Assembly: GCA_947176355.1 (NCBI GenBank)
Contig: CAMWQY010000204.1
Coordinates: 1 to 5,145, forward strand
Reading direction: 5' to 3'
DNA: 5,145 nt
Source of the DNA: an uncultured Porphyromonadaceae bacterium
GTDB taxonomy: Bacteria; Bacteroidota; Bacteroidia; Bacteroidales; Muribaculaceae
A program made the position numbers and the translations under genes. Under the pieces are notes generated by a model. The model was not told the DNA's origin and did no database searches. It saw only the letters and a list, made by a program, of their open reading frames with translations. Shown piece after piece: positions 1 to 5,145 of the stretch; the stretch's first letter is position 1; the number at the start of each line of letters is the position of its first letter.

Positions 1-15
1 AGCCGTTTTGATAAA

Positions 16-837
16 ATGAAAGCAAAAAAGAGATACAGGATAGCCATCGAAGATGAGTCAAGACTAAGGCGAGTGGCCTCGGTCAGCATGTCTCCTGCCT
101 TGCTCTGGATAGGAGGCATCGGGTGTATCCTTATACTCTTTCTTTTCACAGGGATGCTCATAATGGCAACCCCAATCCGGACATTGATGCCCGGGTATCT
201 CAAAAACGGAGAACGCACAGAAGCAAAAGAGGGGCTACTGAGGATTGATTCGATAAGGGATGCTTATCGGATCAACAGCATTTATCTGACAAATATCCTA
301 ACCGTGCTCGACACCGACCGCACGCCTACCGACAGTCTTCTGAATGAGACGAAGCCAAACGAACTTCCTCCCGACTCCCTATTGCCCTCATCGCCAAGAG
401 AAATAGAGTTTATCAGGCAAATGAAAGACCGGGAGCAATATAATGTCAATATTTTAGCACCATTGGCTGCTGATCAATTAAGGATATACCCGGTAGCCAA
501 TGGAGCGACAGTAGCTGAGCAATCTCAAAATCCTCTGAAACCACATATTCTCACCCCAAAAGGGAGTCCGATATGTGCTGCGGCAGAAGGGAGAGTATTG
601 GCTATACAAAATCCGGCGCCGGAAGGGGGTAATGCCATCATAATACAGCATGACAATGGATTTGCGACGCGATATTCTCATATCGGGACTCCTACAGTAG
701 CTCCCGGAGCTCATGTAGACGGAGGAAGCGTAATAGCACATGGTGCCACAGGGGGAGCCATTGGTTCAGGGTTCTTCTATATGGAGATGTGGTATGATGG
801 CAATGCTGTGGAGCCGGCAAAGATATTGGGAATCTAA
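16..837 (+). CDS. Membrane-anchored M23/LytM-like protein, probably catalytically inactive
   Basis: This 273-residue protein has a short basic cytoplasmic N-terminus, one hydrophobic segment at about residues 27-52 and a periplasmic remainder, so it should be a type II inner-membrane protein. Residues about 60-150 form a polar linker. Residues about 155-270 match the M23 (LytM/peptidoglycan endopeptidase) beta fold: TPKGSPICAAAEGRV, the AIIIQHDNGFATRYSH core, and GSGFFYMEMWYDG at the end. By my alignment the zinc ligands are mostly missing. The HxxxD motif reads P173 and H177, and HxH reads F253 and Y255; only H222 of RYSH remains. This suggests a regulatory or binding role like that of EnvC or NlpD, which is inference. 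The frame stays open upstream of the ATG (codons for S-R-F-D-K at 1-15) and no ribosome binding site is visible, so the true start may lie outside the window. dxr follows after 68 bases. Family assignment is fairly secure; the exact function is unknown. Confidence 0.85.
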   Translation: MKAKKRYRIAIEDESRLRRVASVSMSPALLWIGGIGCILILFLFTGMLIMATPIRTLMPGYLKNGERTEAKEGLLRIDSIRDAYRINSIYLTNILTVLDTDRTPTDSLLNETKPNELPPDSLLPSSPREIEFIRQMKDREQYNVNILAPLAADQLRIYPVANGATVAEQSQNPLKPHILTPKGSPICAAAEGRVLAIQNPAPEGGNAIIIQHDNGFATRYSHIGTPTVAPGAHVDGGSVIAHGATGGAIGSGFFYMEMWYDGNAVEPAKILGI

Positions 838-905
838 GTAGAAAGTAATGAACATTAAACAACAAGTTTATTAAAAAATCGAATATTAAGGATTTATACA
901 TATAG

Positions 906-2069
906 ATGAGTGAGATTAAAAATATAGGTGTTTTGGGGTCGACAGGAAGCATCGGAACCCAGACGCTCGACATAATATCCGAATATCCGGAGCATTTCAG
1001 AGCTTCGGTATTGACGGCACGCAGACAGTGGCGGATGCTTGCAGAGCAGGCATTGAAATATCGGCCCGACGTAGTCGTGATCGGAGAGGAGGAATATTAT
1101 TCTCCTCTTTGCGAAGCCTTGAAAGGGAGCGGGATCGAAGTATGCGCCGGAGCCAAAGCCATTGAAGAGGCTGCGGCACATCCGAAGACCGACACTGTAG
1201 TGACTGCAATGGTGGGCTACAGCGGGCTTCTTCCTACCGTCTCAGCAATAAAGGCAGGAAAGACCATAGCTCTTTCAAATAAGGAGACCCTCGTTGTTGC
1301 CGGAGAGCTTATCACAAATCTCTGTAAAGAACATGGAGTAGACATAGTGCCGGTAGACAGCGAACATTCCGCCATCTTCCAGTGTCTCGTCGGAGAGAAC
1401 AGGGAAGAGATGAGAAAGATAATACTGACAGCGAGCGGAGGTCCCTTCAGGACTCTGACAAAAGAGGCACTCTCGGAAGTGACACCGTCAGATGCGCTAA
1501 AACACCCGAATTGGGACATGGGAGCAAAGGTGACAATCGACTCCGCATCTATGATGAACAAAGGATTCGAGATGATCGAAGCACGCTGGCTATTCGACTG
1601 TCCGCCGGAAAAAATAGAAGTGGCGGTGCATCCACAGTCGATAGTACACTCCATGGTAGAATACAGAGACGGAAGCGTCAAGGCTCAGCTGGGAGTTCCT
1701 GATATGCACACCCCGATCCGATATGCACTCTCCTATCCTACCCGACTTCACACAGAAGCCAGACCGATGCGCCTGGAAGACTATGCGACGTTGACTTTCG
1801 AACGCCCCGACATGGAGAAATTCCCATTATTAGGATACGCATTTGAGGCGATAAGAATTGGAGGCACGATGCCCTGCATACTCAATGCAGCCAATGAAAT
1901 TGCAGTCCAGGCATTCCTTGAAAAGAGGATCCGCTTTACGGATATGCCGGTCTTAGCAAGGTACGCAATGGAGACAACCCCCTGGAGCAATACCCCCGAC
2001 CTGCCAACTCTAATCGCTACCAACGAGGCTGCAAGAGATATTGCTCGTCACTACCTGAACAAACTTTGA
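906..2069 (+). CDS. dxr: 1-deoxy-D-xylulose 5-phosphate reductoisomerase (Dxr/IspC)
   Basis: Dxr converts 1-deoxy-D-xylulose 5-phosphate to 2-C-methyl-D-erythritol 4-phosphate using NADPH and a divalent metal. It is the committed step of the cytosolic MEP pathway, which supplies undecaprenyl and quinone side chains. The 387-residue length is typical. The NADPH-binding glycine loop GSTGSIGTQTLD is at residues 11-22. LSNKETLVVAGE is at 123-134. PVDSEHSAIFQCL carries the metal ligands D151 and E153, and the third ligand is E222 in NKGFEMIEA. The substrate loop ASGGPF is at 176-181. HPNWDMGAKVTIDSASMMNKG (200-220) includes H200, W203, S213, N218 and K219. HPQSIVHSMVEYRDGS is at 242-257. All expected catalytic residues are present, so the enzyme should be active. 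The ATG start fits the family N-terminus. A weak AAGGA lies 13 bases upstream at 888-892, so translation probably does not rely on Shine-Dalgarno pairing. It is likely co-transcribed with the M23-like gene before it. Confidence 0.98.
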   Translation: MSEIKNIGVLGSTGSIGTQTLDIISEYPEHFRASVLTARRQWRMLAEQALKYRPDVVVIGEEEYYSPLCEALKGSGIEVCAGAKAIEEAAAHPKTDTVVTAMVGYSGLLPTVSAIKAGKTIALSNKETLVVAGELITNLCKEHGVDIVPVDSEHSAIFQCLVGENREEMRKIILTASGGPFRTLTKEALSEVTPSDALKHPNWDMGAKVTIDSASMMNKGFEMIEARWLFDCPPEKIEVAVHPQSIVHSMVEYRDGSVKAQLGVPDMHTPIRYALSYPTRLHTEARPMRLEDYATLTFERPDMEKFPLLGYAFEAIRIGGTMPCILNAANEIAVQAFLEKRIRFTDMPVLARYAMETTPWSNTPDLPTLIATNEAARDIARHYLNKL

Positions 2070-2211
2070 TCAAATATAAATCTTTATTTTTCAATATTCA
2101 GCATGATACATCATGATTTTTCTTGATTAATCATGATTTATCTTGATACATAATGATTAACTTGATAAATAAACTCAATATAATACTCAACTAAATCAAA
2201 TCTGTAAGAAC
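2070..2211. repeat. AT-rich spacer with a 10-bp periodic TGAT repeat (2101-2169)
   Basis: The dxr-rseP spacer holds seven TGAT tetramers starting at 2104, 2114, 2124, 2134, 2144, 2154 and 2163. The spacing is exactly 10 bases except for the last interval, which is 9. The 10-base unit is approximately TCWTGATTWA. The unit alternates between ATGAT and TTGAT, so the array also reads as about three 20-bp units; 2111-2130 and 2131-2150 agree at 17 of 20 positions. It contains palindromes such as ATCATGAT (2110-2117) and AATCATGATT (2129-2138). The phasing puts each motif on nearly the same face of the helix. It could be a degenerate minisatellite, a protein-binding array or part of the rseP leader; the sequence alone does not decide. 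I see no clear Bacteroidota promoter (TTTG, then TAnnTTTG) in the spacer and no GC-rich terminator. Confidence 0.8.
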
Positions 2212-3669
2212 TTGGAAACATTTTGGATAAAGGCGGCCCAATTAGTGCTTGCGCTCGCCATACTGATTATCATACACGAATTCGGGCATTTCCTCTTTGC
2301 CCGCATTTTCGGCATACGAGTAGAGAAATTCTATATTTTCTTTGATCCATGGAAGGAGCTTTTCAAATGGAAACCGGGTAAATATATCGGGGGCTTGGGA
2401 AAGACCAAGAATATTTCCAAGGAACCGGAACGCGTGGAAAGCGAAAATGAAAAATGCTCAACACCCAAAAAATCTAAATTCTGGAGCGACACTGAATACG
2501 GCATCGGTTGGATTCCCCTTGGCGGCTACTGCAAAATCTCCGGCATGATCGACGAGTCGATGGATACCGAGCAGATGAAGCAACCTGCCAAGCCATACGA
2601 ATTCCGAAGCAAACCGGCTTGGCAACGCCTTCTCGTCATGATAGCCGGCGTGCTTTTCAATTTCCTTCTTGCCATCCTCATCTATGCGGGGATAGTATAT
2701 GCCACAGGAGAAAAATATGTAGCCCTAAATGATGCGCACATGGGACTCGAATTCTCACAAGCAGCTCAGAAAGTGGGCTTCCGCAATGGAGATATACCAA
2801 TAGAAGCAGATGGAGAGGCCCTTGATCGGCTTCCTACCGAAGACCGTCTGAAAATGATGCAGGCTAAGGAAGTGAAGGTGATCCGCGATGGCAAAGTAGT
2901 CGACATAGCAATCCCGGATAATTTCATCTTCGAACTTGACAAGGAGATGAAAGACGAAACCTCAACAATCAACTTCTTCTCTTATCGCATACCGACACGC
3001 ATCACTCAGGTGATGCCGGGCGAAGGAGCAGCCAAGGCAGGAGTGAAAGAGGGAGACGAAGTGATAGCCATAAATGGGAAGTCAACAGCTTCTCTTTCAG
3101 AATTCCTCTCCACTCTTTCAGGACATAACAACGAGGAGGTAGAGCTTACTATCGTGCGCCCAAGAGAGATTAAAAATGACACTTTGACTCTGCCGGTAAA
3201 ACTTTCCGAGAATTCCAAAATGGGCGTTGGATTGGAGATTGACCCTTCTGCCTTCTTTAATGTCAAGGAAAAGAAATACAATATCTTCACTTCGATACCA
3301 AGAGGTATAGAAATGGGTGTAGACCGACTGACGAGCTATGCCAAGAGCATGAAACTTGTGTTCACAAAGGAGGGAGCCAAGTCTGTGGGAGGCTTTGGAG
3401 CGATCGGAAGTATCTTCCCTGAGTCGTGGGATTGGATTGCCTTCTGGAATATTGCCGCGTTCCTCTCAGTGGCACTTGCATTCATGAATATTCTTCCCAT
3501 TCCGGCGCTGGATGGCGGACATGTGCTCTTCCTTCTTTATGAAGTGATCTTCAGACGGAAACCTTCTGATAAGTTTATGGAGTATGCACAGATGACTGGT
3601 ATGTTCCTGCTGATTGCGCTGCTCATTTATGCTAATGGGATGGATATTGTGAGATTCTTTTTCAAGTAG
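2212..3669 (+). CDS. rseP: RseP-type site-2 intramembrane zinc metalloprotease with two PDZ domains
   Basis: This is a 485-residue M50 site-2 protease of the inner membrane. In Proteobacteria RseP cleaves anti-sigma factors and remnant signal peptides within the membrane; the substrate in this organism is unknown. The zinc motif HEFGH is at residues 22-26 in the first membrane segment, and the third ligand is D434 in NILPIPALDGGH (426-437). IPLGGY (101-106), SKPAWQRLLVMIAGVLFNF, GGFGAIGS (393-400) and a final membrane segment at about 461-480 are typical. A degenerate PDZ domain spans about residues 170-240 and a clearer one, with GAAKAGVKEGDEVIAINGK, about 262-345. The start codon is TTG: there is an in-frame TAA at 2170-2172, no ATG or GTG between it and 2212, and the next ATG falls after HEFGH. 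The resulting METF N-terminus fits Bacteroidales RseP. A polar, lysine-rich insertion of roughly 35-40 residues lies near 55-95 when compared with E. coli RseP. dxr ends 142 bases upstream. Confidence 0.96.
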   Translation: METFWIKAAQLVLALAILIIIHEFGHFLFARIFGIRVEKFYIFFDPWKELFKWKPGKYIGGLGKTKNISKEPERVESENEKCSTPKKSKFWSDTEYGIGWIPLGGYCKISGMIDESMDTEQMKQPAKPYEFRSKPAWQRLLVMIAGVLFNFLLAILIYAGIVYATGEKYVALNDAHMGLEFSQAAQKVGFRNGDIPIEADGEALDRLPTEDRLKMMQAKEVKVIRDGKVVDIAIPDNFIFELDKEMKDETSTINFFSYRIPTRITQVMPGEGAAKAGVKEGDEVIAINGKSTASLSEFLSTLSGHNNEEVELTIVRPREIKNDTLTLPVKLSENSKMGVGLEIDPSAFFNVKEKKYNIFTSIPRGIEMGVDRLTSYAKSMKLVFTKEGAKSVGGFGAIGSIFPESWDWIAFWNIAAFLSVALAFMNILPIPALDGGHVLFLLYEVIFRRKPSDKFMEYAQMTGMFLLIALLIYANGMDIVRFFFK

Positions 3670-3674
3670 AGTGA

Positions 3675-3839
3675 GGGATGTTTGACTCGGTGGGGCGCAT
3701 GCGGAGCATGCTTTATTACGTTCCCGAGAATTGGGGATGTTTGACTCGGTGGGGCGCATGCGGAGCATGCTTTATTACGTTCACGAGAATTGGGGGAGTT
3801 TGACTCGGGGGGCGCATGCGGAGCATGCTTTATTACGTT
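3675..3839. repeat. 59-bp tandem repeat, 2.8 copies, with nested hairpins
   Basis: Copies lie at 3675-3733, 3734-3792 and 3793-3839. Copies 1 and 2 differ at one base of 59 (C at 3724 versus A at 3783). Copy 3 stops after TTTATTACGTT and has lost the T inside its G-run. Each unit begins with a G-rich segment and TTTGACTCGG (TTTG at 3681, 3740 and 3799). It then carries GCATGC-GGA-GCATGC, which can form a 6-bp stem with a 3-base loop, and ends in TTTATTACGTT. In copy 1 an outer CTCGG (3686-3690) can pair with CCGAG (3724-3728), giving a longer two-part fold. One pair of this is broken in copy 2, and the 3' arm is absent in copy 3. The near identity of copies 1 and 2 implies recent duplication. 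It fills most of the 222-base rseP-methyltransferase gap; no gene is supported there. It may be a REP-like dispersed element, which is inference. Confidence 0.95.
3697..3717 (+). terminator. Possible rseP transcription terminator (first repeat hairpin)
   Basis: GCATGC at 3697-3702 and 3706-3711 can pair around a GGA loop and is followed directly by TTTATT. It sits 27 bases after the rseP stop codon. The same hairpin plus T-rich tail recurs at 3756-3776 and 3814-3834, so three weak terminators could act in series. The stem is short and the T-tract is interrupted by an A, so this is a tentative call. Because GCATGC is its own reverse complement the stem also forms on the minus strand, but there it is followed by GCCCC rather than a T-run. 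Confidence 0.35.
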
Positions 3840-3891
3840 AGGGGATTTTGGGGATTTAGTATCTTAGTAATTGTAGAATAATGCAATATAG

Positions 3892-5070
3892 ATGAAGGAG
3901 ATAATATTGAAGAGGGGGAAGGAGGAGAGCATACTGAGGCATCACCCTTGGGTGTTCTCAGGCGCTATTGCCAAACTTCCTGACGGATTGGAAGAGGGAG
4001 ACCTGACCGTGGTAAAGGGAGCTGACGGCAGAGTGCTTGGTATCGGGCATTATCAGATAGGATCAATCGCTGTCAGAATACTCGAATTTGGCACTGACAC
4101 TCTGCCGGAAGATTTCTTCCATAAAAGACTTGAGGCAGCGTTCCGGCTTCGCCAGACATTAGGATTGATACGCAAAGACAACAATTGTTTCCGCCTCATA
4201 CATGGAGAAGGGGATTTCCTTCCGGGGCTTGTCATCGATATCTATGGGGATACGGCGGTGCTCCAGGCTCACAGTCCAGGCATGCACTTCGAGCGGCGTC
4301 GCATAGCTGAGGCGCTTATTGCACTTCCTGATGCAAGAATCCGCAATGTCTATTACAAGAGTGAAACGACGCTTCCATACAAAGCGAACTTAGACCCGGA
4401 AAATGAATATCTTGTAGGAGGCTATGAAGGGAATATAGCTCTTGAAAATGGATTGCAATTCAATATAGACTGGCTTAGGGGGCAAAAGACAGGTTTCTTT
4501 GTCGACCAACGAGAGAATCGGGCACTTCTTGAGAAATTTGCAAAAGGGAGGAAGGTGCTGAATATGTTCTGCTACACCGGTGGCTTTTCCGTCTATGCCA
4601 TGCGCGGAGGGGCAAAGAGCGTAGTGTCGGTTGACTCCTCGGCAAAAGCCGCCGCCCTTACTGATGCAAACATAGAATTAAACTTTCCCGGTGACGATCG
4701 CCACAAGACATTCGCAGTGGATGCTTTCAAGTATCTCAATGATATGCCGGATAAGGAGTACGACCTCATCATCCTTGACCCTCCGGCATTCGCAAAGCAT
4801 CGTTCAGCCCTGAAAAATGGTCTGATCGGCTATAGGAAACTCAACTCAAAAGCATTTGAGAAGATAAAGTCGGGAGGTGTGCTTTTCACATTCTCATGCT
4901 CACAGGTAGTGACGCGTGAGGCATTCCGCCTTGCAGTATTCAGTGCTGCGGCAAAATCAGGACGGAAAGTAAGGATTCTGCACCAATTGACACAACCTGC
5001 CGACCACCCAATCGACATATCACATCCGGAAGGAGAGTATTTGAAGGGGTTGGTGCTATATGTGGAATAA
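3892..5070 (+). CDS. rlmI: RlmI-type class I SAM-dependent 23S rRNA (cytosine-C5) methyltransferase
   Basis: The 392-residue length is close to E. coli RlmI (396), which methylates C1962 of 23S rRNA in the cytosol. Residues about 2-75 form a PUA-type RNA-binding domain with the typical RHHPWVFSGAI start. Residues about 76-190 form the central RlmI-family domain with FRLIHGEGDFLPGLVIDIYGD (100-120). GQKTGFFVDQREN (197-209) leads into the Rossmann methyltransferase domain. SAM motif I is VLNMFCYTGGFSVYA (222-236), with an acidic VSVDSS after the next strand (245-250). Motif IV is LIILDPPAF (292-300). Motif VI FTFSCS carries C336, the likely catalytic cysteine. All key motifs are intact. The ATG at 3892 gives the standard family N-terminus; no Shine-Dalgarno is visible in the AT-rich bases before it. 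The gene follows the 59-bp repeat array and probably has its own promoter, since it is functionally unrelated to rseP. The exact target base is inferred from the family. Confidence 0.93.
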   Translation: MKEIILKRGKEESILRHHPWVFSGAIAKLPDGLEEGDLTVVKGADGRVLGIGHYQIGSIAVRILEFGTDTLPEDFFHKRLEAAFRLRQTLGLIRKDNNCFRLIHGEGDFLPGLVIDIYGDTAVLQAHSPGMHFERRRIAEALIALPDARIRNVYYKSETTLPYKANLDPENEYLVGGYEGNIALENGLQFNIDWLRGQKTGFFVDQRENRALLEKFAKGRKVLNMFCYTGGFSVYAMRGGAKSVVSVDSSAKAAALTDANIELNFPGDDRHKTFAVDAFKYLNDMPDKEYDLIILDPPAFAKHRSALKNGLIGYRKLNSKAFEKIKSGGVLFTFSCSQVVTREAFRLAVFSAAAKSGRKVRILHQLTQPADHPIDISHPEGEYLKGLVLYVE

Positions 5071-5077
5071 TTCTTAC

Positions 5078-5105
5078 AATGCATAATTCATAATGCATAA
5101 TTCAT
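5078..5105. repeat. Heptanucleotide tandem repeat AATKCAT x4
   Basis: Four contiguous heptamers alternate AATGCAT, AATTCAT, AATGCAT, AATTCAT, forming two perfect 14-base copies that start 7 bases after the methyltransferase stop codon. A further AAT follows before the pattern breaks. ATGCAT is self-complementary. It resembles the short heptanucleotide tandem repeats known from cyanobacterial spacers in form, though a relationship is not implied. No function can be read from the sequence. Confidence 0.85.
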
Positions 5106-5130
5106 AATACCGCATAAGAAAAAAGAATTT

Positions 5131-5145
5131 AAGATAAAGTATCTT
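5131..5145. other. AT-rich inverted repeat at the window edge
   Basis: AAGATA and TATCTT are perfect reverse complements separated by AAG. The motif is cut off by the window end, so it may continue. It could be an operator half-site pair, a weak hairpin downstream of the methyltransferase gene or chance in AT-rich DNA. No T-run or promoter is visible beside it. Confidence 0.3.

Noticed and set aside
1217..1681. A 154-residue open frame on the - strand inside dxr
   Set aside because: It is antisense to the Dxr catalytic motifs, shows no recognisable domain and has no separate start signals.
1382..1702. A 106-residue open frame on the + strand inside dxr
   Set aside because: It lies wholly within the strongly conserved dxr coding region in another frame and has an arginine- and serine-rich composition typical of a shadow frame.
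2065..2092. Possible Bacteroidota promoter for rseP: TTTG at 2065-2068 and TATTTTTC at 2085-2092
   Set aside because: The spacer is 16 bases rather than the usual 19-21, and the second box ends in C instead of G; in such AT-rich DNA this match is weak.
3466..3768. A 100-residue minus-strand frame spanning the rseP 3' end and two copies of the 59-bp repeat
   Set aside because: Part of it is antisense to the RseP LDG region and the rest is repeat sequence with no protein-like pattern.
3675..3839. CRISPR array reading of the 59-bp repeats
   Set aside because: The units are contiguous with no unique spacers between them, and no cas gene is nearby.
3675..3855. Possible G-quadruplex from about eight runs of three or more G on the + strand
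   Set aside because: Most loops between G-runs are 10 to about 40 bases and contain a stable GCATGC hairpin, so a compact quadruplex is unlikely.
3847..3873. Possible promoter before rlmI using TTTG at 3847-3850 and TAGTAATTG at 3865-3873
   Set aside because: The spacing is too short and the second box does not fit TAnnTTTG; a promoter is expected here, but I cannot place it.

Overview
The window looks like a chromosomal housekeeping region of a Bacteroidota bacterium, most likely Bacteroidales; a Muribaculaceae-like member is possible. The reasons are a Bacteroidales-type RseP that opens with METF, the order M23-like membrane protein - dxr - rseP as I remember it from Bacteroidales genomes, the near absence of Shine-Dalgarno sequences, and AT-rich intergenic DNA. 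The taxonomic call is inference. No mobile-element gene, phage gene, CRISPR array, tRNA or rRNA is visible.

Layout, all genes on the + strand. Positions 16-837 (possibly starting before the window) encode a single-pass membrane protein with a periplasmic M23/LytM-like domain that has lost most of its zinc ligands. Positions 906-2069 encode Dxr, the second step of the MEP isoprenoid pathway. Positions 2070-2211 are an AT-rich spacer with a strikingly regular 10-bp TGAT repeat. Positions 2212-3669 encode RseP, a site-2 intramembrane zinc protease that starts with TTG. Positions 3670-3891 hold a G-rich array of almost three 59-bp tandem repeats, each with a nested GCATGC hairpin. Positions 3892-5070 encode an RlmI-type 23S rRNA m5C methyltransferase. 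Positions 5071-5145 hold a heptanucleotide repeat and a short AT-rich inverted repeat.

The first three genes share an envelope theme: a probable cell-wall or division factor, a precursor pathway for undecaprenyl and quinone lipids, and a membrane protease that in other bacteria governs envelope-stress signalling. The methyltransferase is functionally unrelated and is separated from them by the repeat array, which probably also marks a transcript boundary.

The genes themselves are ordinary. The observations worth a second look are the degenerate peptidase domain and the three different short tandem-repeat families, one in each of the last three intergenic spaces. I see no convincing new multi-gene system here.
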